Assembly: GCF_000013045.1 (NCBI RefSeq)
Contig: NC_007677.1
Coordinates: 3,032,203 to 3,096,202, forward strand
DNA length: 64,000 nucleotides
Source: Salinibacter ruber DSM 13855
GTDB taxonomy: Bacteria > Bacteroidota > Rhodothermia > Rhodothermales > Salinibacteraceae
Direction of reading: 5' to 3'
Positions 1-10,038 of this stretch are shown one piece after another (the first letter of the stretch is position 1; each line of letters opens with the position of its first letter). The position numbers and the translations under genes were made by a program. Below the pieces are notes generated by a model that was given only the letters and a program-made list of their open reading frames with translations, had not been told where the DNA came from and made no database searches.

Positions 1-1935
1 GATCGTGGACAGCAGGGCGTCGAGGGCGGCCGCCTGGCGTTGGGCCGGCACGCGCTCGGACACCTGCGCCTCCGACTCGCCACGCACGGCGTACTCGTAC
101 ACCTCGCCCCCAATCAGCTTCGCCGTGGCGCCGACCTGGTACCGGTGGCGCAGGTAGAGGGGCACGAGCGCCTCCTCCATGTGGGCGAGCGGCTCCCCGC
201 GCTTCACGACCGCCTCGCCGAACCGGTCGAGGGCCACGTCTCGCACCCGCATCTCCCGGTCGAGGGCGTCGACCATGTTGCGCCCGTTGTCCCAGAGGTT
301 GCCCTTCGGGTGGGCGGCCCCGGCCGGACGGGCGTCCGCGTCCGTTACGTACCGGAGGCCCTCCCGCTCCGCCGCCCGCACGAGGCTGTCGAGCAGCGCG
401 GCCTCCGTCTGATTGGGGCCCGGACGGGCGTAGGCGTACTGGAGGGCCTTCACGTCCCACCGCTCCACGCCGGTGTCGTAGGCCTCCTTCAGCGATATGG
501 AATCCCCCTCTACGCGGGCCAGCGGCGCCGGGTAGTCCATGACCGAGGCGCGGTCATTCACCGACGCGGCAAAGTTGTGGGCGAGGCCCAGCGTGTGCCC
601 CACCTCGTGCGCCGACAGCTGCCGAATGCGGGCGAGCGCCATCTCCAGCATCGGGTCGTCGCCGGGCGGAAAGCCGTCGGCACGGGCGCCCTGGTACGGG
701 GCCAGGAGCCCCTCGGCCAGCAGGTAGTCCTGCCGTACGCGCTGGGAGCCGAGCGTGACGTGTCCCTTTAGAATCTCGCCGGTCCGCGGGTCGGTCACGG
801 AGGCGCCGTAGCTCCACCCCCGCGTGCGGCGGTGCACCCACTGGATCACGTTGTAGCGCACGTCCATCGCGTCGGCACTGTCCGGCAGCACCTCGACCCG
901 GTAGGCGTCCTCAAAGCCCGCGGCCTCGAAGGCCTCCGCCCACCACCGGGCGCCGTCGAGCAGGGCGCTGCGCACCGGCTCGGGCGTGCCGGGGTCGAGG
1001 TAGTAGACGATGGGCTCCTCCGGCGGGCACAGCCCGTCCGCGCCGGGCGCCTCCGCACAGGTGAGCCGGTGCCGGTTGACGAGCCGCTTCGTCATGGACT
1101 TCCCGATGGGCGTTGCAAAATCCATGTAGTCCGTGTAGAAGAGCCCCGAGCGCGGATCGAAGCGGCGCGGGGTGTACCCGGTCGTGTCGGGCAGCTCGAC
1201 GAGCGAGTGGCGCACGCGGAGCGTGAGGGCGCGGGGCGCGGCCGCCGTCCGCTCCACGTACGCCCCCGGGTCGCCGTCCGTGGTGAAGGTGAGCCGCGCC
1301 TCCAGCTCGGTGTTCTGGGGAAAGGCCTTTACGTGTTCGAGAACGGGCGCACTGCGTCCCTCCGCGAGCGAGTACGCCCCCTGCCCGGTGTTTTTCAGGC
1401 GACGGACCACCCCGTGGGCGTCGCGGACCACGAAGTCGGTCGCGTCGACCAGCACGTGCCCCTCAGGCCCCTCGGCCGCCACCTCGAAGCCCTGCAGGAC
1501 GCCCGGCGCGAACGCCTCCCGCACCGCGGTTCGCTCGTACGCGTTGTCGGAGGCGGCGCGGTAGTCGAGGTTCGGGGTCACGAGCAGCACCGTCGGCCCC
1601 GTCCGCTCGAAGCGGACGACCCGCTGGGTTCCGAGCTGGCCCCGGTCGAGCCCGACGGGATTGGACCCGAGCCCCGTGGGCAGCGAGCTGACGTAGAGCA
1701 TCTCGGTATCGAATCGGGAAATCTCCAGCCAGAGTTTGCCCGTCGTCGCGTCCCAGTAGACCGGAACGTAGCCGTCCATTTTTGTCATCCCCTCGGTCTT
1801 CTCGGCGATGGTCGGAAGGGAGGAGTCCTTCGCGTCTTGGGCGCGGGTGGGAAGCGTGGTCAGCCCCACCGCCCCGAGCACCAGAAGCACGACGCACGAG
1901 CAGCGCAGCGAGGCGGGCAGGGAACCAAAATGCAT
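1..1935 (-). CDS. Exported zinc-dependent metalloprotease (DUF5117/DUF5118 type), 3' end cut by window edge
   Basis: The frame is open from the ATG at 1935 to the left edge (645 codons, no stop), so the C-terminus is missing. The protein starts with a signal peptide (hydrophobic core followed by TRAQ) and continues with the conserved beginning I associate with the DUF5118/DUF5117 family. The zinc motif HEVGHTLGLAHN at residues 443-454 fits HExxHxxGxxH of metzincins: three His ligands and a catalytic Glu. It probably acts in the periplasm or on the cell surface as an endopeptidase; the substrate cannot be told. It is transcribed away from atpD, with 275 bases between the two starts. The family call rests on the motif and the N-terminal pattern only. 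Confidence 0.85.
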   Translation of the reverse strand, partial: MHFGSLPASLRCSCVVLLVLGAVGLTTLPTRAQDAKDSSLPTIAEKTEGMTKMDGYVPVYWDATTGKLWLEISRFDTEMLYVSSLPTGLGSNPVGLDRGQLGTQRVVRFERTGPTVLLVTPNLDYRAASDNAYERTAVREAFAPGVLQGFEVAAEGPEGHVLVDATDFVVRDAHGVVRRLKNTGQGAYSLAEGRSAPVLEHVKAFPQNTELEARLTFTTDGDPGAYVERTAAAPRALTLRVRHSLVELPDTTGYTPRRFDPRSGLFYTDYMDFATPIGKSMTKRLVNRHRLTCAEAPGADGLCPPEEPIVYYLDPGTPEPVRSALLDGARWWAEAFEAAGFEDAYRVEVLPDSADAMDVRYNVIQWVHRRTRGWSYGASVTDPRTGEILKGHVTLGSQRVRQDYLLAEGLLAPYQGARADGFPPGDDPMLEMALARIRQLSAHEVGHTLGLAHNFAASVNDRASVMDYPAPLARVEGDSISLKEAYDTGVERWDVKALQYAYARPGPNQTEAALLDSLVRAAEREGLRYVTDADARPAGAAHPKGNLWDNGRNMVDALDREMRVRDVALDRFGEAVVKRGEPLAHMEEALVPLYLRHRYQVGATAKLIGGEVYEYAVRGESEAQVSERVPAQRQAAALDALLSTI

Positions 1936-2201
1936 GGGTGCACAACCGGGTTGGCACGGGGATGGAACGTGGGGCTGTCCAAAACCTACGAAATCAGGCA
2001 TCGGAAACCGAAATTCGCACCGGCACGGAATTCCTGGATTCTTTGCGGCGCAACCGTGGAATTCTCATCCGGCGCGTAGGCATTTTCCGTCGGCGCCCGT
2101 TACGTTTTCAAGCGTGTACATTCTGCAAATGGACCGATATCTTCCGGCGAAGCGCCGCCGTCCTTTGCAGCGTCTGGCCCCTCTTCTCAACGAATAACTG
2201 A

Positions 2202-3713
<1,512 letters not shown>

Positions 3714-3790
3714 CCGAGTTGGGCGCCACGCGTCGTGCGTTGACCATTTGAGCGACGCCCCCCCTCAACCCTCAAACCCAACACCCACAG

Positions 3791-4240
3791 ATGGCCGACG
3801 AACTGACCGTTGACATCGTGACGCCGGACGAGCGCTCGTTTCAGGGCCCGGCCAACGGCGTCCGCGCCCCCGGCATTGAAGGCTCGTTCGAGGTCCGCGA
3901 AGACCACGCCCCCATGATCGCCGCGTTCGGCATCGGGCCCCTCATCGTGAAGACGCAGGCGGCCCACGAGTACGCCGACATGCACAACGACCGCATCATC
4001 TTTGCCACGAGCGGCGGCTTTCTGGAGGTCATCGACAACAAGGTCACCGTGCTGGCCGAGACGGTCGAGCCGGCCTCGGAAATCGACGTGGAGCGGGCCG
4101 AGAGCGCCGAGGAGCGCGCGAAGCGACGCCTCGAAGAAGGCGTGCAGGAGGAGGAGCGCGAGACCCACGAGGCCGCCCGCGACCGGGCCCGCAACCGCCT
4201 GCGCGTCGCCATGGGGAAGGTCGGCACGCGACAGTCTTGA
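3791..4240 (+). CDS. atpC: F1F0 ATP synthase subunit epsilon
   Basis: This is the central-stalk epsilon subunit, which joins gamma to the c-ring and can restrain ATP hydrolysis. The 149 residues comprise the N-terminal beta-sandwich (starts ADELTVDIVTPD; contains GIEGSFEVREDHAPMIAAFG) and a C-terminal helical hairpin from about residue 98, which is very rich in Glu and Arg. It forms a two-gene operon with atpD. A 9-bp stem hairpin begins five bases after the stop and may end the transcript, although it also looks like the end of a mobile-element remnant. Confidence 0.95.
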   Translation: MADELTVDIVTPDERSFQGPANGVRAPGIEGSFEVREDHAPMIAAFGIGPLIVKTQAAHEYADMHNDRIIFATSGGFLEVIDNKVTVLAETVEPASEIDVERAESAEERAKRRLEEGVQEEERETHEAARDRARNRLRVAMGKVGTRQS

Positions 4241-4245
4241 CTTCT

Positions 4246-4265
4246 CCCCTCGATGAATCGAGGGG
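4246..4265. repeat. 9-bp stem hairpin after atpC (IS end and/or terminator)
   Basis: CCCCTCGAT and ATCGAGGGG face each other across two bases and are followed on the plus strand by ATTCTT. It could terminate atpDC transcription. Its position right after the TnpB-like tail on the other strand also fits an IS200/IS605 right end. Confidence 0.7.
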
Positions 4266-4407
4266 ATTCTTCCTCACGGAAAAGACTTCCTGTTTCGCGG
4301 GGCCTGCCTGAAGTCCTTTCAATTCAGGTCTTACATGCCCTCCGTAGGCATTAGAGACCAAAGCCTCTCCCGTCAGCCCGACGGTACAGATGCTCAAAAG
4401 AAAACTG

Positions 4408-4434
4408 TGTCATACTTTGGTTATCGGTATGACA
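4408..4434. repeat. 8-bp inverted repeat inside the IS-like patch
   Basis: TGTCATAC (4408-4415) pairs perfectly with GTATGACA (4427-4434) across an 11-base loop. It could be the left-end hairpin of the element remnant. Confidence 0.6.
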
Positions 4435-4497
4435 TTAAACCGCATCGTTAGGCAACTAATTTGTTTCGTTGTGGCTAACGAGAGAGTCCGTGTATCT

Positions 4498-4513
4498 CCC
4501 GGATAAATCCGGG
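4498..4513. repeat. 7-bp stem hairpin followed by GGTTTT
   Basis: CCCGGAT and ATCCGGG are separated by two bases. The arrangement is the same as in the hairpin at 4246-4265, which suggests a second element end or a terminator. Between here and the next gene start at 4837 I see no other structure. Confidence 0.6.
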
Positions 4514-4836
4514 GGTTTTCTCAAAGAGTACCCCTTCGGGGCAACTGCTCTCTCGCGCTCACTCAATACTATATTTGAAGGGACCGGGACGCCGTCTCCA
4601 CCTCTCCGGCGTCCCGCGTCCTGGCTGTCCGCTTCCCTCTCCCCGCCCCTCACAGCGGGCCCTGCTCCCGCACGGAACCGCCTCGTCCGCGACGGCTGCA
4701 GCAGCCGATCACCGAGAGACGGCCGTCGGGTCGTGCGCACGAGACGATGCAGGAGTGCGGCCGCAAGGGCGCGAACACGCGTCGCGCCGTTCGCTTTTGC
4801 CCGTCCCCGGTCTCTCCTCACCTGTCCCGCCTCCCC

Positions 4837-6867
4837 ATGAGGACCTGGCTTGCCCTCCCCCTCGTCTGTCTCTGGAGCCTCACGGGCGTGGCCGCGCAGC
4901 CGATGCCCGAGCGCCCATCCGACGACCTGCTGACGCGCCCTGCGCTGCAGGCGGTCGTGAAGGCCCAGGTCGACCGAAACGGCGCCCTGCTCCGCGAAAA
5001 GATTGGGGCCGACGACGCCGACGTGCGGGCCCGGGCCGCCCTTGCCCTCGCCTCCGTCCGGGACACCAGTGCCATTCCCGGGCTCCTCGACCTGCTGGGC
5101 GACAGCGTGCCCCTCGTCCGCACCGACGCCGCATTCGCCCTCGCCCAGATGCCGTCGGGGGTGCCGGCGGCCCCGCTGCTTCAAGCCCTACGCTTCGAGC
5201 GCGACCCCTCGGTGCAGCGACGGCTCATCGACGCACTCGGCGCGACGGGCGACACCCAGTCCCTACGCGACCTCATTCGGCTTCGTCCCCCCCCGGCCCG
5301 TCATTCCGACCTGGCGCTGACGATCGCCCGCTACGGCATGCGCGGCGTGACCGACTCGACGGCCACGACCTGGCTTCTGAACCACCTGCGGTCCGACGAC
5401 CCGTGGACGCGCCGCAACGCGGCGTACGCACTGGGGCGGGTGGAGGCCCTCGCTGCCGGCCGCGCCGACACGATCCGCGCCGTGCTCAACGACACGGCCC
5501 CCGACGACCCGGCCGCCATGCATCTGCTTCGGGCACTGGGCACGACGGGCGACGCCGCCGATGCGCCTCGCCTGGCGGATTGGCTCCGGACGGCCCCCGA
5601 CTGGCGCACACGCGTGGAGGCTGCCCGGGGGCTCTCGGCGCTCACTCCCGCCGACAAATCACGAAACGCCCTCGTCGCGGCCCTCAACGACGGCCATCCG
5701 CTCGTGGCCCGCACGGCCGCTGAGACGCTGGCCGGGCTCGACTGGTCCCCCGACCGCGTCGCGGCCGTCGGGGCCTGGCTCGACGCCCATCCCCGCCGGT
5801 GGCGCGTAACCGCACCGCTGCTGCTCGGCCTCGCCCGAAACGGACGTTCGGAGCGGGTCCTCAATACCGTCGGCCGCTGGCGCGCCGAGCGCTCACCGGT
5901 GGCCTACGCCGCGGGCCTCCCCGCCCTTGCCCCCCTCGATCGCCCGCGGGCCGATACCATGCTGCACGCCGCCCTCCGGCACGACGATGTGCGCGTGGCC
6001 GCGGCCGCCGTGCAGGCCCTCACGGCACGATGGGAGCGCACCCGCCCGACCAACGCGGAGGCCACATTCAAACGACTCTCCGCCGCCGTGCGCCGGGGCG
6101 ACCCGGCGCTGCTCTACCACGGCGCGTCCGCCCTCGCCGACTCGGCCTTTGCCTCCATGGGCGCCGCCGACACGCTCGCCGCCACCTACCGCACACTCGC
6201 CACGCCCGACGATTTGGAGGGCATGACGGCCGTGCTGGGGGCGCTCGGCACGCTCGGGGGCTCGACGGCCGAGACGACCCTCCGCGACGCGCTCGATCAT
6301 CCCCATCACGCCGTCCGGAACACCGCCGCACAGGGGCTCTCCGCCGCGACGGACTCAACCGTCACCGCCGCCGCGAAGCCGCTCCCGGAGACGCCCTCGA
6401 TCGACTGGGGCGCCCTCCAGGCGCTAGGCCCGCACCCGCGCCTCGTGTTGGAAACGAACCGGGGCACGGTCACGATCGCGCTCGACACTGAACAGGCGCC
6501 GCAGACGACGCAGGCGATCACGCGGTTTGCGCAGGAGGGCCGCTACGACGGCGTGCCCTTCCACCGCGTGGTGCCCAACTTCGTGGTGCAGGGGGGCGAC
6601 TTTGCGCGGCGGGACGGCTTCGGCGGGCCTGGATTCTTCCTCCGCACCGAGGCGACGCGCATCGGCCACCGCCGCGGCACCATCGGCATGGCCAGTGCCG
6701 GCACAGATACGGAGGGCAGCCAGTTCTTTGTCTCCCACAGCATGCAGCCCCACCTGGACGGGAGCTACACCGCGTTCGGACGCGTGACGGACGGGATGGA
6801 GGTCGTGGACCGGCTCCGTGCCTTCGACCGGATTGAGTCGGCCCGGGTGGAGGCGACGGACGAATAA
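4837..6867 (+). CDS. Exported HEAT-repeat protein fused to a cyclophilin-type peptidyl-prolyl isomerase
   Basis: The ATG at 4837 gives a clear signal peptide (MRTWLALPLVCLWSLTGVAA, then QP). An in-frame ATG 30 codons upstream lacks one. Residues about 30-520 are a solenoid of HEAT/PBS-lyase-like repeats (for example DDADVRARAALALASVRD, DSVPLVRTDAAFALAQM). Residues 536-676 are a complete cyclophilin domain (LVLETNRGTVTIALD; active-site FHRVVPNFVVQGGD at 575-588; GSQFFVSH). It probably catalyses proline isomerisation on secreted or outer-membrane proteins in the periplasm, with the repeats binding clients. It is a single 676-residue gene with no obvious operon partner. Confidence 0.88.
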   Translation: MRTWLALPLVCLWSLTGVAAQPMPERPSDDLLTRPALQAVVKAQVDRNGALLREKIGADDADVRARAALALASVRDTSAIPGLLDLLGDSVPLVRTDAAFALAQMPSGVPAAPLLQALRFERDPSVQRRLIDALGATGDTQSLRDLIRLRPPPARHSDLALTIARYGMRGVTDSTATTWLLNHLRSDDPWTRRNAAYALGRVEALAAGRADTIRAVLNDTAPDDPAAMHLLRALGTTGDAADAPRLADWLRTAPDWRTRVEAARGLSALTPADKSRNALVAALNDGHPLVARTAAETLAGLDWSPDRVAAVGAWLDAHPRRWRVTAPLLLGLARNGRSERVLNTVGRWRAERSPVAYAAGLPALAPLDRPRADTMLHAALRHDDVRVAAAAVQALTARWERTRPTNAEATFKRLSAAVRRGDPALLYHGASALADSAFASMGAADTLAATYRTLATPDDLEGMTAVLGALGTLGGSTAETTLRDALDHPHHAVRNTAAQGLSAATDSTVTAAAKPLPETPSIDWGALQALGPHPRLVLETNRGTVTIALDTEQAPQTTQAITRFAQEGRYDGVPFHRVVPNFVVQGGDFARRDGFGGPGFFLRTEATRIGHRRGTIGMASAGTDTEGSQFFVSHSMQPHLDGSYTAFGRVTDGMEVVDRLRAFDRIESARVEATDE

Positions 6868-6920
6868 AATCCCCTAGGGACCTGACGTCCCCTCGCCCAT
6901 GGCCGGCAGTCCGCAGCGGG

Positions 6921-7430
6921 TCACTCGGACGCCCGTGCCCGGAACGCCTCGAAGCTCTGCTCCTCGTACGCCCCGGAGCCGAAGTAGCGGAGCATCTGGA
7001 GGAAGACGGGCCGCTTGATGTAGCCGGGCTGCTTTGCAATGGGGGTGCCGTCCGGTTTCATGAAGACGGTCGTGGGCACCCCTCGCGCCCCGAGGGCCAT
7101 CCCCAGTTCCTTCGACGAGAGGGTGCGGCCGTTGAACCGATGGGTGCCCCCCGTCGTGTCGCGGTTGAGGCGGGCATACGTAAAGCGGCGGTCGAGGTAC
7201 GACCGCACCTCTGCGTCCGCGTACACGTTCTCCTGCATCCGCTGGCAGTAGGGGCACCACGGCGCGTAGACCTCCAGCAGGATCGGCGCCTCTTGCGCTT
7301 CCGCCTGCTCGATTACCGCGCCGAGCGACCGGGGTGGCATTTCCATCTGGGCGTGGGCCCGGCCCGGTCCCATCGCGAGCACGAGGACCGCCACGAGGAC
7401 AAACGACCGAACTGCAAAAAGCAAACGCAT
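6921..7430 (-). CDS. Exported thioredoxin-family protein
   Basis: This is a 169-residue protein. The ATG at 7430 starts a signal peptide (MRLLFAVRSFVLVAVLVLAM, ending AHA-Q). The open frame extends 38 codons further upstream, but without a sensible leader. The redox motif is WCPYC, with Cys59 and Cys62, in the context LLEVYAPWCPYCQRM, followed by SKELGMALGARGVPTTVFMK containing the cis-Pro of the thioredoxin fold. It resembles thioredoxin/DsbD-gamma/SoxW-like periplasmic thiol reductases. The sequence VPTTVFMKPDG shows that the fold is complete. It is divergent from the PLP enzyme gene, with 140 bases between the two starts. Confidence 0.88.
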   Translation of the reverse strand: MRLLFAVRSFVLVAVLVLAMGPGRAHAQMEMPPRSLGAVIEQAEAQEAPILLEVYAPWCPYCQRMQENVYADAEVRSYLDRRFTYARLNRDTTGGTHRFNGRTLSSKELGMALGARGVPTTVFMKPDGTPIAKQPGYIKRPVFLQMLRYFGSGAYEEQSFEAFRARASE

Positions 7431-7570
7431 TGTGACGAAGCAGCGCTGGGGATGAAAAGTCCCTTGTCCGATGGGATTGAGGAGCAGGAGGTTCCTCCCT
7501 CCGCGCCCACGGAACCGCCCGACCAGTCGCGCCCCTTCACGCACGCCTCCCCACTTACGTCCATTTCCTC

Positions 7571-8737
7571 ATGACCCTGTCTGCCCTTTCCACCCCTGCC
7601 CTCCTGATCGAACAGTCGCGCCTGCAAGAGAACCTTGCGGCCATGCAGGCCACGGCCGACGCGAACGACGTGACCCTCCGCCCCCACGTGAAGACGCACA
7701 AGTCCGTCGCGATCGCCGAGCAGCAACAACAGCGCGGCGCCGAGGGCCTCACCGTCGCCACCGTGCACGAGGCCGAGACCTTCGTCGCGGCGGGCTTCGA
7801 CGACGTGCGCGTGGCCTACCCGGTCGTCGGTCGCCCGAAGCACGAGCGGCTGCGCGCCCTGCGGGCCGCCGCCACGCTCTCGTTCACGGTCGACACCATG
7901 GCGGGCGCCGACCAGGCGTCGGCCGTCTACGCCGGGGCCGACAACCCGGTCGAGGTGCTCATGGAGGTGGACGTGGGCCACGGGCGCTGCGGCGTCCACT
8001 GGGCGGACGACGCGGCGGCGGTGGCGCTGGCGCAGCACATCGCGTCCCTGCCGGGCCTCCAGCTTGCGGGGATTCTCACGCACGCCGGCCAGGCCTACGA
8101 CGGCCCGTCCGACGACGAGACAGCGAAAGGAGCCCTGCGCCGCGCCGCGCGGCACGAGCGGGACCGAATGCTGTCCGTGGCGTGCGCCCTCGCCGAGGCG
8201 GATGGCGTGGACGTGACGCCCGACGACCTTGAGATCAGCGTCGGCTCCACGCCGTCGATGGCCGCCTTCGAGAACGCGACGCGCGACGGCTTTCGGGTCA
8301 CCGAGATTCGCCCCGGCAACTACGTGATGCACGACGCGATGCAGGTCGCCCTCGGCGCGGCCCCGCTCGGCGACTGCGCCCTCACGGTGCTCACAACCGT
8401 CGTCAGCACGCAGCAAAAACCCGACGGCACCGCCCACGCGTTCGTGGACGCGGGAAAAAAGGTGTTCACCACAGACACCGGCTACGGCACGGACGGACAC
8501 GGCATTGCCCTAGCCGATGCCGCGCAGATGCGCCCTCACCCGGGCCTTCGCGTCGATCATCTCTCGGAGGAGCACGGATGGCTCACGATGACCGGTGATG
8601 CGGACCTGACGGTGGGCGACCGGCTCCGCATCGTCCCGAACCACGCCTGCGTCACCGTGGCCAACCAGGACACCCTCCACGTCGTGGACGGCCCCTCCGT
8701 CGTGGACGCGTGGTCGGTCGACGCCCGAGGGGGGTAA
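7571..8737 (+). CDS. D-threonine aldolase / D-serine dehydratase-like PLP enzyme
   Basis: This is a 388-residue protein with an N-terminal alanine-racemase-type TIM barrel and the C-terminal D-serine-dehydratase domain. The sequence RPHVKTHKS (residues 38-45) is the PLP site; Lys41 is the expected Schiff-base lysine. Near the C-terminus NHACVTVANQ provides His and Cys at the position of the metal ligands of this family. The protein would act in the cytoplasm, splitting D-threonine to glycine and acetaldehyde or deaminating D-serine; the sequence does not decide which. It is monocistronic as far as can be seen. Confidence 0.88.
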   Translation: MTLSALSTPALLIEQSRLQENLAAMQATADANDVTLRPHVKTHKSVAIAEQQQQRGAEGLTVATVHEAETFVAAGFDDVRVAYPVVGRPKHERLRALRAAATLSFTVDTMAGADQASAVYAGADNPVEVLMEVDVGHGRCGVHWADDAAAVALAQHIASLPGLQLAGILTHAGQAYDGPSDDETAKGALRRAARHERDRMLSVACALAEADGVDVTPDDLEISVGSTPSMAAFENATRDGFRVTEIRPGNYVMHDAMQVALGAAPLGDCALTVLTTVVSTQQKPDGTAHAFVDAGKKVFTTDTGYGTDGHGIALADAAQMRPHPGLRVDHLSEEHGWLTMTGDADLTVGDRLRIVPNHACVTVANQDTLHVVDGPSVVDAWSVDARGG

Positions 8738-8964
8738 TCCTGCGGCCCGCTTCTTCACGGTTCGTGCCTCCCCCGGTGCCGGTCCCGTCCTCGCGGGCCG
8801 GCGGAACCGAGGCCTCCGGCGGGCCTCCGTGGTCGGTTCTCCCTGGTCGAAAGCATGTGCGCTTAATACACCGACAATCGTGGCGATAACAAGAGACCCA
8901 GCCGGTCCCTCCGTCTGGGAACGTGCCGCCTTCGCTGTCCGGGTCTCTTGAAATTTCTAGCGCG

Positions 8965-9993
8965 ATGCTGAAAACACAGTCGTTTCCGAGTGTCTTCGAA
9001 ACCAACACGACCGAGCTGGTCGACGTGGCCGACGGGCTTCTCGAGGGCCTGAAGGTCCAGGTCGACGATGAGCAGTACGTCGTCGGGGACCTTGCCCTCC
9101 GCGAGGGGACGGCCCCCCACAAGGGCATCAACAACGCCCCCTCCGACCTCGACTACCGCCTGTTGCTTCGGGCCGGGCTTCTGGTCGCCCAGGCCGGCGG
9201 GGCCGACACGCCACTGACGCTGACGACGGGCTTCCCCTACTCCTCGTACCGGGTCCACCGCCGGAGCGCGGGCAACCTGATTGAAGGCGAGCAGGAAATT
9301 GAGTTCGACGGGCGCCCCTTCGGCGAGGGGGAGCACTCGGTCGTGGGCGTGGACATTGCGGACGTGGAGGTCCTTCCGGAGATCGAGGGCCACGTGACGG
9401 CGACCCGCGAGGGGGAGATCGAAGAAGACGACCCCTTCTTCGCCGTCTCGCTGGGGTACGGAACGTTCGAGTCCGTCTTGAGCCTTCCCTCCGGCCCCGT
9501 CCAGCGAACGGCGACGAGCGGACACGGGCTCCGCTACGCCACGTCGATGATGGCCGAGCGGCTCCGGGAGAAGCACTACCTGGACATGCCCACCGAGCAC
9601 CAGATCGACATGGCGATGCGCCGGGGCACCGTCGTGGCCGGGCGCCAGCGTTACGACCTCTCGGAGCTTCGGCAGAAGGTGCTCCGCATCTACTACAACG
9701 ACGTCGTGTCCCCGGCCCTCAAAAAGGCCTTCGACGACAGCGACTTCGGGCAGACCCGCAAGATGTACCTCGCCGGGGGCGGCGCCCTCTACACGGAGCT
9801 CGTGGACGCCTTCGACGACGAGTTTGGGGAGGTCCTCTCCCTGGAGGTGGTGCCGGATCCGGCCGCCCACGTGAGCCGAGGGTTTGCGCTCCACGCCGCC
9901 GGCGTAAACGGCAAGAGCCCGGACCACGCCGTCGGGCTCGACCTGGGCAACGCCAACACCTCCGTCACGCTGTTCGACCGAGAGCGCGCGTAG
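8965..9993 (+). CDS. Actin-like ATPase (ParM/archaeal-actin type), apparently circularly permuted
   Basis: This is a 342-residue actin-fold protein. FPSV at residues 7-10 and VQVDDEQYVVGDLA at about 31-44 match the segments that follow the first hairpin in ParM/Ta0583-like actins. FFAVSLGYGTFESVL (158-172) occupies the phosphate-2 position, with Ser where Asp is usual. YLAGGGALY (268-276) is the adenosine motif. PDPAAHVSRGFALHAA (297-312) matches the normal C-terminal helix. After a short linker the chain ends with AVGLDLGNANTSVTLFD (322-338). This is the phosphate-1 hairpin that normally opens the protein. An in-frame TAA at 8887-8889 excludes a hidden N-terminal copy. A GTG at 8923 is an alternative start. 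The bactofilin gene follows after 45 bases, which suggests a shared cytoskeletal role. Confidence 0.82.
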   Translation: MLKTQSFPSVFETNTTELVDVADGLLEGLKVQVDDEQYVVGDLALREGTAPHKGINNAPSDLDYRLLLRAGLLVAQAGGADTPLTLTTGFPYSSYRVHRRSAGNLIEGEQEIEFDGRPFGEGEHSVVGVDIADVEVLPEIEGHVTATREGEIEEDDPFFAVSLGYGTFESVLSLPSGPVQRTATSGHGLRYATSMMAERLREKHYLDMPTEHQIDMAMRRGTVVAGRQRYDLSELRQKVLRIYYNDVVSPALKKAFDDSDFGQTRKMYLAGGGALYTELVDAFDDEFGEVLSLEVVPDPAAHVSRGFALHAAGVNGKSPDHAVGLDLGNANTSVTLFDRERA

Positions 9994-10038
9994 CCCGGAG
10001 GCCCTTCGCCTGTTCCGTTCGAACAATTTCCGGCCGCC

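Larger units (their letters stand above)
4241..4570 (-). mobile_element. Probable IS200/IS605-type element remnant (TnpB tail plus palindromic ends)
   Basis: This AT-richer patch lies between atpC and the next gene. On the minus strand a frame from about 4393 to 4250 reads TVGLTGEALVSNAYGGHVRP, later KQEVFSVRKN. It resembles the C-terminal tail of TnpB/OrfB proteins (pattern VGLT..N.CG..VRP...KQE), with Tyr where Cys is usual. It runs straight into a 9-bp hairpin (4246-4265) of the kind that forms the right end of IS200/IS605 elements, and ends next to the atpC stop codon. Two more palindromes follow at 4408-4434 and 4498-4513. No complete tnpA or tnpB is present, so it would be a non-autonomous or decayed element. 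The family call is inference from pattern. Confidence 0.5.
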
